Part shown: in pieces, positions 1-9,264 of the stretch
How the letters are laid out: each line of letters opens with the position of its first letter
Numbering within the stretch: the first letter of the stretch is position 1
Assembly: GCF_907165205.1 (NCBI RefSeq)
Contig: NC_058192.1
Location: forward strand, 35,988,001-36,052,000
Reading direction: 5' to 3'
Length of the DNA stretch: 64,000 bases
Source: Coccinella septempunctata
Taxonomy: Eukaryota > Arthropoda > Insecta > Coleoptera > Coccinellidae
Program-made: the position numbers and the translations under genes
Notes under the pieces: generated by a model
Databases searched by the model: none
What the model saw: only the letters and a program-made list of their open reading frames with translations
Told to the model about the DNA's origin: nothing

Positions 1-1
1 T

Positions 2-1732
2 GATAAGGTCATAAAGCTGTTGGCATACCTTATGAAATCCTGGAGGACGGCACTGTTGCTGAGGACGGGGGACCGTATGGTAGAATCGGACAGAATTAGG
101 ATCGGGCGGGGGATTTTTCAGGGAGATACTTTGAGTCCGATCTGGTTCTGCATGGCGCTGAACCCTCTCAGCATGATACTGAACAACACAGCCTTTGGAT
201 ACGTCATCGATAAACAAAGGAGAACTCGTATTAACCATCAGTTATATATGGACGACCTCAAGCTTTACGCTGCTAACGCCGACCAGCTAAAGAGACTCCT
301 AGAGATCGTGTCAACTTTCAGCGACTCCATAGGCATGAAGATGGGCATAGAGAAATGCGCTACTCTGGAAGTGAAGAGAGGAAAGATTCAGGAGACCTGC
401 ATGGGAACAACTATGATGAACCAAATAACGATCCCCCCATTGAACACGGATGACACCTACAAATACCTGGGAATAAGACAGGCATTGAAAATCAAGACCT
501 CGGAGATGAAGGAATTATCCAAACAAAGACTATACAAAAGAGTCAACCTTATCCTAAAATCCAAACTCAACTCCAGGTCCCTATTTACGGCCATAAACAT
601 CTGGGCAATCCCGAGCATAACGTACTCCTTCGGCATCCTGACTTGGTCTCTGACTGAGCTGCGAGAAATAGACAGAGCAATAAGATCTATGCTCACAAAA
701 TACGGAATGCACCATCCCCATGCGTCGACAATCCGGTTTTACCTCCCACGACATCAGGGAGGCAGAGGCCTCATGAACCTAGAAAATGTTCACGAAGGCA
801 ATCTAATCTCACTGAGGAAATACTTCCTCAAAGAAAACTCACCTCTGTTCCTGTCCATTCGTGAGGCTGATGATAGGATCACTGCACTAAACCTGTCCGC
901 ACCGGAACACCATGACAACAGACGGACGCGGGAAGACATGATAGGAGAATGGAATGCGAAGTCCCTCCACGGAAGATATCCCAGTCACCTGAAAAATAAT
1001 AATCACGTCAATGAGGTAGAATCACTCACCTACTTACGTGCGGGATACCTTTTTCCTGAGACTGAAGGTCGACTCATCGCCATTCAGGATCAGGTTGTGG
1101 CAACAAGAGCGTATATGAAAAACATTGCTCGGATTGACATTCCTACAGACCGATGTCGCAGGTGTGCCCAAGCACTAGAATCCATCCAGCACATTACTTC
1201 GGCATGCCCAGTTCTCGCCCCAAGGGATTATCTTGAAAGGCACAACTCTATGGCAAGAATATACCATCAGAAGATTGCACTGAGACTTGGCATGTTGCAG
1301 AATGAAACTCCGTCGTACTGGTATCAGCCGAAGTCGCTGTTACAAAGCGAGGAATATAAACTGTACTGGGATACCATCTTGGTAACGGACAGAGGTGTTG
1401 CCCACAACCGGCCGGATGTCGCTATCTTCGATCTGAAGAGGAAGACCTGTATGCTGCTGGATTTCGCCATCCCGGCAGATGACAACATTTCCAGACCCTA
1501 CTCTGAAAAGGTCAGTAAGTATTCTGATCTGGCGTTCCAGCTCCGGGAGCTTTACGATCTCCAGACAATAAGTGTACTCCCGATGATTATATCGATGAAC
1601 GGTTTGGTTGAGAGGCACCTACCTGAAAACACCAAAAAATTGTGCTTGGACAACGACACAATTTCTTCCTCTCAGAAGCAGGTTATCCTGGGCACTATCA
1701 GAACCGTCAGAAAGTTTCTGCAGAGTCCGTAG
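2..1732 (+). CDS. R4/Dong-like LINE polyprotein, C-terminal part (RT, zinc knuckle, restriction-like endonuclease)
   Basis: The frame is open from base 2, so the protein starts upstream of the window; no start codon here needs to be real. The visible 577 residues begin in the RT palm (WFCMALNPLS, then YMDDLKLYA carrying the catalytic DD). Around residues 375-395 there is a CxxC...H...C knuckle (CRRCAQALESIQH). The end holds a restriction-like endonuclease, with RPDVAIFDLK, then DFAIPADDN. This order (RT, knuckle, RLE) is that of R2/R4/Dong non-LTR retrotransposons, which nick one strand and prime reverse transcription there. YMDD favours the R4/Dong side. No stop breaks the visible frame. It ends with TAG, then about 70 bases of 3' UTR and a (TA)n run. 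A transposon gene, not a host gene. Confidence 0.85.
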   Translation, partial: DKVIKLLAYLMKSWRTALLLRTGDRMVESDRIRIGRGIFQGDTLSPIWFCMALNPLSMILNNTAFGYVIDKQRRTRINHQLYMDDLKLYAANADQLKRLLEIVSTFSDSIGMKMGIEKCATLEVKRGKIQETCMGTTMMNQITIPPLNTDDTYKYLGIRQALKIKTSEMKELSKQRLYKRVNLILKSKLNSRSLFTAINIWAIPSITYSFGILTWSLTELREIDRAIRSMLTKYGMHHPHASTIRFYLPRHQGGRGLMNLENVHEGNLISLRKYFLKENSPLFLSIREADDRITALNLSAPEHHDNRRTREDMIGEWNAKSLHGRYPSHLKNNNHVNEVESLTYLRAGYLFPETEGRLIAIQDQVVATRAYMKNIARIDIPTDRCRRCAQALESIQHITSACPVLAPRDYLERHNSMARIYHQKIALRLGMLQNETPSYWYQPKSLLQSEEYKLYWDTILVTDRGVAHNRPDVAIFDLKRKTCMLLDFAIPADDNISRPYSEKVSKYSDLAFQLRELYDLQTISVLPMIISMNGLVERHLPENTKKLCLDNDTISSSQKQVILGTIRTVRKFLQSP

Positions 1733-1805
1733 CTGCAACACTTCCCTTGGCTAACAGCCCGGCAGGGGTTTTATCCCGTTTTTGAAAACGGTGGTTGGGA
1801 AAAAA

Positions 1806-1817
1806 ATATATATATAT

Positions 1818-1864
<47 letters not shown>
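1806..1864. repeat. (TA)n microsatellite
   Basis: An almost pure TA run follows directly after the A-rich 3' end of the R4-like LINE and precedes a second R4-like fragment. It may be the insertion target or a by-product of it. A relative in the window (9.3-13.1 kb) uses (TAA)n in the same way. Confidence 0.9.
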
Positions 1865-1868
<4 letters not shown>

Positions 1869-1884
1869 GTGTTTAGCATACTCG

Positions 1885-2821
1885 TTCGGAATAATAAAAT
1901 GGTCAACAACTGAACTGAGATAGAAAAGATGGAGGAAGGGGGCTACAGAACATTGAAACTACGCACCACAACACCGTTAATGAGATGAGGGAATATTCCA
2001 AATCAAGAAACTTACCTTCAAAGCGCTATCTGAAGAAGATGACAATGTAATAGCACTAAACCTGTCATCTAGCAATGATCCAACTGTGCCCCCCAACATC
2101 CAGGAGCTGTCAGAGATATGGCATGGCCGAGTACTCCATGGAAGGTACCCAACAGCCCTGAACAATAAGAAAATTGATAGAGCTAAAGGCTGGTTACCTG
2201 TTCCCGGAAACAGAAGGCAGATTAACGGCCATTCAGGATCGGGTCATACCCACCAGAGCATACCTAAAAAATATAATAGGGAAAAAGTTAACCACCGATA
2301 GATGCCGCAAATGCTCACAATCACTTGAGACAATACAACATGTCACGTCGTCCTGTGCAATTCTAGCACCAAGAGAATACACGGACCGCCACAATTCCAT
2401 GGCAAAGGCATACCATCAAGCCATCGCCAAAAAATATGGACTACTCGGAAGGACCCAACCAATCCATAAATACTCACCAAAAGAGATCTTGGAGAATGAG
2501 GAGGTGAAGCTTTACTGGGACCAACCACTCATAACAGACAGGTCCATTCCACACAATCGTCCCGACATTGTGCTCTTCGAGAAGAGACTGAAGCAGGTAA
2601 TAATAGCTGACGTTACCATTCCAGCGGATGACAATGTTGAAAGAGCGTACACAGAAAAATTTTTAAAATATCACGACCTGGCCTTCGAACTAAAAGAAGT
2701 AAATAGACTTACCTGCACGAGAATCCTTCCTCTCACCGTAACAACCAATGGTCTTGTCGAAACACATCTGGTGGAGAATACTTTGAAGCTCGTCCTCGAT
2801 GAGAGCATAATAGTCGAAAAT
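1885..2821 (+). pseudogene. Second R4-like LINE fragment (linker, zinc knuckle, endonuclease)
   Basis: This stretch encodes a relative of the element at 2-1732. A degenerate part (about 1890-2170) has an internal deletion and frame changes. The frame 2174-2821 reads GYLFPETEGRL, a knuckle CRKCSQSLETIQH and the endonuclease motif HNRPDIVLFEKR...TIPADDN. It stops matching after LVLDESIIV, where the last 30 or so residues seen in the first copy are replaced by unrelated repeat sequence. The open frame to 3010 therefore has a tail that is not part of the element. The sequence is clearly diverged from the first copy, so it is not a recent duplicate. Confidence 0.75.
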
Positions 2822-3257
2822 TTTGGCGATTTCTTCATGCATGAGAATGTGTTTTATTTTTTTAACCGGAAACGGTGCCTCGTACAGCAAAAAGTCAAAT
2901 TAAATAAGGATTTAAATAGTAATTTTTATTGTCGGAAAAGCCAGTGGCGTATCATTTTTTATCTGAAAATATTCAGTCTCGCTGCAGTACGGACGCCACT
3001 GGTAGAATAGAAAAGAAATGATATTATGCAAAAAGTGCTCCTTGACTCTCAAAACCTATGTCTCAAATTTCATGAAAATATTTCAAGTAATGTGAAAGTT
3101 ATTAATAAAAAACATTTTTTTTCTATAATTTTAACACCCCGCATCTCGGAGAGGAAGCATTTCTCGACATATGTTTATATGACAAACTATAGGGCTTATT
3201 TTTTATGTAGAATACGTGGTTGAAATTTCTTGGTTACGATCTGGACCACCCTGTATA
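2822..3257. repeat. Dispersed non-coding repeat ending ACCACCCTGTAT (copy 1)
   Basis: No credible gene. It carries inverted words around GTGGCGTA and GCCACTGGT and ends in a CCACCCTGTATAT terminus. A recognisable relative in opposite orientation lies at about 16720-17130, sharing the run AACCGGAAAC..., the word CAGTGGCG or its complement, and the ACCCTGTAT end. Size and ends suggest a non-autonomous DNA element (MITE-like); the left terminus was not fixed. Confidence 0.5.
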
Positions 3258-3279
3258 TCTACTTCCTACTTCAGATCAC

Positions 3280-3545
3280 AGTCGTACTATTAATATATGA
3301 GGATTAAGGGAAATCGCTCTGATTGTGACGGCACCAACGTGGGACAAACGTCTCAGTGGATGAAGAGTCGGTTGGCACTACACAAGAGTGATATACACAA
3401 TCATGGAGTCAATTTTGATAGTGCAGAAGTACTGTGCACACAAAGCGAATACAATAACAGACTTCTACTGGAAATGATAAATATAAGAAAAGAAACCAAT
3501 CCAATAAATAAAAAAACCGATGTACAAAAACTGAGTAATGTATGT
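3280..3545 (+). other. Penelope-like GIY-YIG endonuclease fragment
   Basis: The translated stretch contains NVGQTSQWMKSRLALHKSDI, then FDSAEVLCTQSEYNNRLLLEMI and NPINKKTD. This matches the order of a GIY-YIG nuclease of Penelope-like elements: YVG/YIG box, arginine in the first helix, catalytic glutamate in LLLEMI, and an asparagine near the end. The tyrosine of the YIG box reads N here, and the segment between the helix and FDSAEV is shorter than usual, so the nuclease is probably inactive. The GIY half lies just upstream (about 3285-3300), apparently one base out of frame. Confidence 0.65.
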
Positions 3546-5096
3546 ATATACATACATACAAACCCTGAAGAAATTAAGAAAATGATAAACAAGTTGAAAT
3601 CGAAGAAATCGCCTGGTATTGACAATTTAAGGGCGGAAACGCTAAAGAAAATCCAAAATGAAATAGCAGAACCTCTGTCAGATATCTTCAATAGCTGTTT
3701 TACACATGGATCATTCCCAGATGAACTAAAAACTGGTTTGATAATACCCATCTATAAAAATGGAGAGAGAGTTGAACCGTCGAACTATCGACCTATTTCA
3801 TTGCTGTCGAATTTGGCCAAAATATTAGAAGGACTGATAAAGAGTAGAATGGTGAAATTTCTCAAGAAGCATAACATTTTATCAGAAAACCAATATGGAT
3901 TTCGGGAGAAAATGAGCACTGAAGATGCTATAAAAGAGCTCACAAATCATATCTATGATAGGATGGATAAAAATATTCCTGTTTTGTGCATATTTATTGA
4001 TTTGTCAAAAGCATTTGATACTGTCAGCCACGAAAAGCTACTAAATAAGCTGGAGAAATATGGATTTCGTGGTAAGATGCTTGAATTCCTAAGGAGTTAT
4101 TTGACAGATCGTAAACAGGCCGTGAAAATCAATAAAGTGGTTAGTAATATGAAGAAAGTCACATACGGAGTGCCCCAAGGTACGGTTCTGGGCCCTCTTC
4201 TCTTCATATTGTATGTAAATGGTCTCCTGAAATTGAAGCTGAAGGGCAAAATTCTGTCATTTGCCGATGATACCGCTATACTGTATGAGGACAACTCGTG
4301 GAGTGACCTAAAAAAGAAAGCTGAAGATGATTTTGTTGTTGTGAAAAATTGGATGGCTTCAAATACGTTGACTCTAAATATTAAGAAAACTTCATACTTA
4401 CCTTTTACTTCGTATCAATCTGGACTCCCAAATCTTGGAACTCTGAATGTAGACCCTGAAACACAAATAAAGGAAGCAAAGGACGGAGTTGTAAATTATC
4501 TGGGGGTTAAAGTAGACTGCCACCCTAGATGGAACCTGCAAATAGACAACATAGCCAAGAAGATCAGAGGACTAATCTATAAGTTTAAATACTATAGAAA
4601 TTACGTAGAAAATAAGCACTTGAAGATTATTTACTTTGCATTGGTACAGTCCATCTTAACATATGGCATCATAGGATGGGGAGCGGCATGTTCATCCCAC
4701 TTGAACAAAATCAACATAATACAGAAGCTAATACTGAAAATCATGAATTTTAAAAAAATTACATTCCCCAGCGATCTGCTCTACGAGTCATCCCAAGTCT
4801 TGGACGTTAGACAACTGTATCATCTCAGAGTTATACATCAAGTTTACAATGGGAAAATCAAATTGGAACACCTTGATCATGCATATCCAACCAGAACAAA
4901 AAATACCTATTTCAAGACATCCAGAGCTAAAAAAACAATTGGGCAAAGGTCAAGTTGTTACCTCGCTCCAAGAATATATCCCTGCGTTCCAACAAACATC
5001 CAGGGAACTACAAACCAACAGAAATTCAAGAGGCTTGTTACTCAATGGATTTTCTCAAAAGGAAGGGGATTTATTGATAAGGCCATAAATATGTAA
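3297..5096 (+). CDS. Open frame joining PLE GIY-YIG fragment to Jockey/CR1-like LINE reverse transcriptase
   Basis: A single uninterrupted frame of 599 residues. Residues 1-80 are the GIY-YIG fragment; the rest is the RT of an AP-endonuclease-class LINE. The RT starts at HTNPEEIKKMINKLK and continues with SPGIDNLRAE, NYRPISLLS, FIDLSKAFDTVSHE, GVPQGTVLGPLLF, and the catalytic box SFADDTAIL. It continues through the thumb and C-terminal helices to TAA. All RT core boxes look intact. The join lies at a small TATG/CATA microsatellite (about 3540-3560), where the LINE is 5' truncated. The simplest history is a truncated LINE that landed in frame behind a PLE 3' end. Expression as a fusion is unproven. 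Confidence 0.7.
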   Translation: MRIKGNRSDCDGTNVGQTSQWMKSRLALHKSDIHNHGVNFDSAEVLCTQSEYNNRLLLEMINIRKETNPINKKTDVQKLSNVCIYIHTNPEEIKKMINKLKSKKSPGIDNLRAETLKKIQNEIAEPLSDIFNSCFTHGSFPDELKTGLIIPIYKNGERVEPSNYRPISLLSNLAKILEGLIKSRMVKFLKKHNILSENQYGFREKMSTEDAIKELTNHIYDRMDKNIPVLCIFIDLSKAFDTVSHEKLLNKLEKYGFRGKMLEFLRSYLTDRKQAVKINKVVSNMKKVTYGVPQGTVLGPLLFILYVNGLLKLKLKGKILSFADDTAILYEDNSWSDLKKKAEDDFVVVKNWMASNTLTLNIKKTSYLPFTSYQSGLPNLGTLNVDPETQIKEAKDGVVNYLGVKVDCHPRWNLQIDNIAKKIRGLIYKFKYYRNYVENKHLKIIYFALVQSILTYGIIGWGAACSSHLNKINIIQKLILKIMNFKKITFPSDLLYESSQVLDVRQLYHLRVIHQVYNGKIKLEHLDHAYPTRTKNTYFKTSRAKKTIGQRSSCYLAPRIYPCVPTNIQGTTNQQKFKRLVTQWIFSKGRGFIDKAINM

Positions 5097-5377
5097 TCAA
5101 CTCGTTGAACTCCGGTGCAGTCCCAGATTTTATTGTCATATAGTTATAATCTATCATCCTGTTAGTACATGCTTCGGCTCATCACCCGATTTTTATTTTT
5201 TTTCAATTATTTCAGGGAAAAAGAATTCTTGTTTATTTGTTTGTATGGTAGGGACACTAGCTAAAGCTCAGGTTAAACTTTCATCTGAAGTAGCGTACAG
5301 GCAAGACGGACCTTCAAGGACCGTTCGAGCCTCTGCTACTAAATGTTTATTTGTATGTAAATGATGAAGTGAATTAT
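5097..5377 (+). other. LINE 3' UTR and flank
   Basis: Non-coding sequence between the LINE stop codon and the Copia target duplication. It contains T-rich and TTTATTTGTATG-like tracts near 5225-5260 and 5345-5365 that may be the LINE tail. No gene is seen. Confidence 0.4.
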
Positions 5378-5582
5378 TGTTAAGAAAAATAGTGGATATT
5401 CTAGAAAGTTTATTGAAACGACATGAACTCTCGAGCGTCAGCTAAAAGACTGACTCCTCTTGTTGAGCCTACATCGAATACACACATCTGTCATTCAGAC
5501 CATAGAGTTAAGTTACTTGACATGATTGTTCAGCCTTAAATCAATAGATGTCTCTGGTGACATTTTAAATATAAAACTAACA
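5378..5582 (-). repeat. Copia 3' LTR (copy at 5.4 kb)
   Basis: 205 bp, with TG...CA ends and TGTTA/TAACA inverted termini. It reads the same as the partner LTR at 8996-9200. The adjoining purine tract (GTGGGGG on the minus strand) is the plus-strand primer. Confidence 0.9.
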
Positions 5583-5589
5583 CCCCCAC

Positions 5590-8500
5590 TTATTTAAAAT
5601 GTCTTAATCCTAAATTTTCAACAAAATAAGAGTGCTTGACATTCCCAAGACTCTTTGTCAAAATATCTGCTACCATTTCATTTGTACTCAAATAATCAAC
5701 TTTAACAATTTCTCTTTCAATATTATCTCTAATAAAATGGTATTTTAGATCTATATGTTTAGAACGTTCATGAAACACTGGGTTGTAACATAATTTGTTC
5801 GCACCTTGATTATCATTATACAAAGTTATACAATTAATGCTACCATGAATTTCATTCATAAGATTTCTTAAATAAATTGCTTCTTTAGAAGCATCACTTA
5901 TGGCCATATATTCAGCCTCGGTGCTTGATAATGCCACAGTTTTTTGTTTACAACTTTTCCAAGAAATTGCACCATCTGAACATTTAAAAACATAGCCTGT
6001 GTATGATTTTCTGTCTAACTTATCAGATCCCCAATCGGAATCTACATAACCTTCTAAATTCAAATTTACATCTTTAGAATAAGTTAATTTTAAATGTTTT
6101 GTACCTTTCAAGTACCTTAAAATCCTTTTTGCACATTGCCAATGGTATTCTGAATAATCACTATTAAATTGACTCAAATAATTGACAGCATATGTTATAT
6201 CAGGCCTGGTTAAAACTGACAAATACATAAGACTCCCTATTAGCTTCTGATAAGGCAACTTACTTAAATCTTTATCTGATTTTTGTTGTTTATCTAAGTT
6301 CAAAGGGCTTTCTAATGGAGTTTTTACAGTTTTACAATTCTCCATACCAAAACTAGACAATATTTTATCAATATATCGTTCTTGATCTAAATAGATTTTG
6401 CCTTTTTCGTAATTTCTATCTATTCTTACTCCTAAGAATACATCATTGTAGTCAATACCGAACTTTTGTACGCACCCTTTCGCCACTAACCGCGCACGAT
6501 ACTTCACTCCGCCACTTTCACTGGTCTTCTTCTTGAAAATCCACCTGCATGGAACTATTGTTGCAGACTCTGGAACATCATCCACCAGCTCCCAGGCATC
6601 ATTTGTCTCGAAACACTGCATTTCCTCGGACATCGCCTTTTCCCATAGATCAGAATCTGGAGAAGAAAAAACTTCTTCCACCGTTACTGGATCTTCTGGA
6701 TTACAAACTCCTGCACATGCAAAAGTGACATAGTCTTCATATAGTTTGGGTTTTGGCTTCCTACTTGATTTTCTTATTTCTGATGACACTTCATTGGATA
6801 CTTCTTCTTCTTCTACTGATTGTTCTTCAGCTAACTGGTTTTCGCTGACCTGAGCCCCCACTGGTTCTGGTGACGGTTCAATTAATATCATTGATCTTGA
6901 TGGAGTTTCTTCTATAACTGCATCTCTACTCACAATCACCTTCCTTGTGCTAGGATCATACAATCTGTATCCTTTAATGTTATCACTGTAGCCAACCAAT
7001 ACCATTTTTCTTGATTTCTTGTCCCATTTTAGTCTTTTCTCTTTGGGAATCATGGCCATTGCTTTACTTCCAAATATTCTTATTCTTGTGACATCAGGTT
7101 TCTGGTTAAACCACATTTCATATGGCGTTTTATCAATCCCTGAAACAGCAGAACGATTTCTTAAGTACACTGCACTTGCCACAGCTTCTGCCCAAAAGAG
7201 TTTCTTCATATTTGCATCAAACAATAAGCAACGAGCCTTCTCAACAATGGTTCGATTCATTCGTTCTGAAGTTCCATTCTGTTGAGGTGAATATGCGTTT
7301 GTTTGCTGATGTAATATTCCATGTTTCTTATAAAATGCTTTGAATTTATTAGAATCAAATTCAGTTCCTTGATCGCTCCTGAAACATTTTATTTTAGAAT
7401 TCTTCTGATTTTCTACATACGTTTTGAATTCCACAAATCTGTCGAAGGCCTCATCTTTGCTTTCGAGGAAATATACAAAGACCATTTTTGTATAATCATC
7501 TTCCAAGATGAAAAAATATCTTGAACCTCCTAGGGATGTTACTTCCATTGGTCCACATAGATCTCCATGAACCAATTCCAATACTGAAGTTGCTCTGCTT
7601 CCCGGATGGTTAAATGGATATCTTGATTGTTTTCCCTCGCAACAGACTTCGCAAACTTCGTTTTTCTTTGAATTTTCTTTGCAATCTAGACCATTCACAA
7701 GACCATTTCTCATTAAGTTAAGATCCTTGTAATTTAAGTGACCAAATCTTCGGTGCCATGTTTCTAAGGAAACAGCCATATTTACTAGCATAGTCGACTT
7801 AGTTTCAGTATAATTTAACTTATACACATTGTTTACTAGACATGCTGTAGCTACTAATTGCTTTTTCACGTTGTAAATATCATATCCTTTTTGGTGAAAT
7901 TTGACAGTATTTCCTCCTCTGATGAGCTGACTCACAGACAGCAAATTTGTCATCATACCAGGAACATACACAACGTCACGAATTGTAATAGGATTCTGTT
8001 TTTTATCAACTACAGTTTCTATTTCAATGTCACCTGAGCAATCTACAGCTAGTTTATTATCGTTAGCCACAGTAATTTCTTTCAATTCTGGATTTCGCTG
8101 TATGTTCTTCAGCCAGTCCTTTCTGGAAGTAATATGCATGCTGCATCCTGAATCAACATACCAATCCGTTTTGTTAAATACTCCACTGATAAAAACTGCA
8201 TTAAAAGCACTGCTCGAATCTTCCTTCTTTTTGTTTTCTGGACATTTGTTCATAAAGTGACCTGTTTTCTTGCATTTATAACAAGTAACCTCACTTTTGT
8301 TTTTGTTTTTCTTGTTGGTGCTGCCACCTCTGTTACCTTTGTTGAAAGCTTTGTTGGCGAATGCTCCAGCTGTAGTGTTTTCTGCAATACCAGCGCCACC
8401 TAGGTGCATATCCAACAACCTGGACTTAATGGAATCTGCAGTAACGTCTATTCCAGAATGTTCAATGGCGATCACCATGGGTTCAAATCTTTCCGTTAAA

Positions 8501-8928
8501 CCGGCAAGCATCAAGCTTCCGATCAATTCTTGACTGAGTTTGAAACCGGATCTATCCAACTTCTGGGATGTGTCTATCACTTGATTCACATAATGTTCCA
8601 TTGATTCACAATTGTCCAAACGTAACGAGATTAATTTTCTGAGCAAACCAATTTTTCGCGCGAAACCACTGTCCTCGTACAAGTTTCTGAGTTTGTCCCA
8701 CACTTCTTTAGCCGAATCACAATCTTTCACATGGATGTAAAGCGAAGCGTCTAATGTAAGAATCATTTTGGCTTTAGCCTTACCGATTAACACATTGTCT
8801 GTTTGCGTACCACTGATGCACTCCGTGAGTCCTTCTAGAACGAACACGTTTTGCAGAGCGAAAGCCCAATCTGCATAGTTCTCACGACCCATCAGTTTTG
8901 GGACACACGTTAAAAAACTCGTGGCCAT
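5590..8928 (-). CDS. Copia gag-pol with in-frame loss of the RT core
   Basis: An uninterrupted frame of 1112 residues from ATG at 8928. In order: a UBN2-type gag; a CCHC knuckle CYKCKKTGHFMNKC (about 216-229); a protease box WYVDSGCSMHI (about 256); a pre-integrase finger WHRRFGHLN...CEVCCEGK; an integrase with HGDLCGP, FRSDQGTEF and NGTSERMNR; the RT start RWIFKKK...ARLVAKG; and RNase H (YVDSDWG, SSTEAEYMA). Between GIDYNDVF and LGVRIDRN the fingers/palm segment that carries YVDD in this family is absent, at about base 6443. That is some 150-200 residues, and the frame is kept. Typical Copia polyproteins are near 1400 residues. No other break is seen. Confidence 0.92.
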   Translation of the reverse strand: MATSFLTCVPKLMGRENYADWAFALQNVFVLEGLTECISGTQTDNVLIGKAKAKMILTLDASLYIHVKDCDSAKEVWDKLRNLYEDSGFARKIGLLRKLISLRLDNCESMEHYVNQVIDTSQKLDRSGFKLSQELIGSLMLAGLTERFEPMVIAIEHSGIDVTADSIKSRLLDMHLGGAGIAENTTAGAFANKAFNKGNRGGSTNKKNKNKSEVTCYKCKKTGHFMNKCPENKKKEDSSSAFNAVFISGVFNKTDWYVDSGCSMHITSRKDWLKNIQRNPELKEITVANDNKLAVDCSGDIEIETVVDKKQNPITIRDVVYVPGMMTNLLSVSQLIRGGNTVKFHQKGYDIYNVKKQLVATACLVNNVYKLNYTETKSTMLVNMAVSLETWHRRFGHLNYKDLNLMRNGLVNGLDCKENSKKNEVCEVCCEGKQSRYPFNHPGSRATSVLELVHGDLCGPMEVTSLGGSRYFFILEDDYTKMVFVYFLESKDEAFDRFVEFKTYVENQKNSKIKCFRSDQGTEFDSNKFKAFYKKHGILHQQTNAYSPQQNGTSERMNRTIVEKARCLLFDANMKKLFWAEAVASAVYLRNRSAVSGIDKTPYEMWFNQKPDVTRIRIFGSKAMAMIPKEKRLKWDKKSRKMVLVGYSDNIKGYRLYDPSTRKVIVSRDAVIEETPSRSMILIEPSPEPVGAQVSENQLAEEQSVEEEEVSNEVSSEIRKSSRKPKPKLYEDYVTFACAGVCNPEDPVTVEEVFSSPDSDLWEKAMSEEMQCFETNDAWELVDDVPESATIVPCRWIFKKKTSESGGVKYRARLVAKGCVQKFGIDYNDVFLGVRIDRNYEKGKIYLDQERYIDKILSSFGMENCKTVKTPLESPLNLDKQQKSDKDLSKLPYQKLIGSLMYLSVLTRPDITYAVNYLSQFNSDYSEYHWQCAKRILRYLKGTKHLKLTYSKDVNLNLEGYVDSDWGSDKLDRKSYTGYVFKCSDGAISWKSCKQKTVALSSTEAEYMAISDASKEAIYLRNLMNEIHGSINCITLYNDNQGANKLCYNPVFHERSKHIDLKYHFIRDNIEREIVKVDYLSTNEMVADILTKSLGNVKHSYFVENLGLRHFK

Positions 8929-8981
8929 TTTAGCACTCGATGTAATTCGCGTTTCTCAAATAAACTACTAAAACTTTCGTC

Positions 8982-8995
8982 CTGGGCCCATAACC
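8982..8995 (-). promoter_or_regulatory. Copia primer-binding site (initiator-tRNA half type)
   Basis: Next to the 5' LTR, the minus strand reads GGTTATGGGCCCAG. This is complementary to the anticodon stem-loop of initiator tRNA-Met (CTGGGCCCATAACC). Copia elements are known to prime with a 5' half of that tRNA rather than its 3' end, and the site fits that mode. Confidence 0.85.
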
Positions 8996-9200
8996 TGTTA
9001 AGAAAAATAGTGGATATTCTAGAAAGTTTATTGAAACGACATGAACTCTCGAGCGTCAGCTAAAAGACTGACTCCTCTTGTTGAGCCTACATCGAATACA
9101 CACATCTGTCATTCAGACCATAGAGTTAAGTTACTTGACATGATTGTTCAGCCTTAAATCAATAGATGTCTCTGGTGACATTTTAAATATAAAACTAACA
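8996..9200 (-). repeat. Copia 5' LTR (copy at 9.0 kb)
   Basis: The 205-bp partner of 5378-5582, read as identical. The right flank starts with the target duplication ATTAT. Transcription of the element would start in this LTR and run toward lower coordinates. Confidence 0.9.
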
Positions 9201-9264
9201 ATTATCCATATATGCAGATATTTAATGTCAAACAAATTGTATAGTATGCAAATAAACTATTATG

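Larger units (their letters stand above)
5378..9200 (-). mobile_element. Copia LTR retrotransposon with two LTRs and TSD, RT core deleted
   Basis: Two 205-bp LTRs (5378-5582 and 8996-9200) start TGTTAAG and end CTAACA, and I read no difference between them. They are flanked by the 5-bp duplication ATTAT (5373-5377 and 9201-9205). On the minus strand a primer site GGTTATGGGCCCAG follows the 5' LTR, and a G-rich polypurine tract sits against the 3' LTR (5583-5589). One long frame fills the inside. Identical LTRs point to a recent insertion. The missing RT core (see the CDS) means this copy would need enzymes from another element. Confidence 0.95.

Noticed and set aside
6533..8533. Plus-strand frames of 66-88 codons
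   Set aside because: They are antisense shadows of the Copia gag-pol frame.
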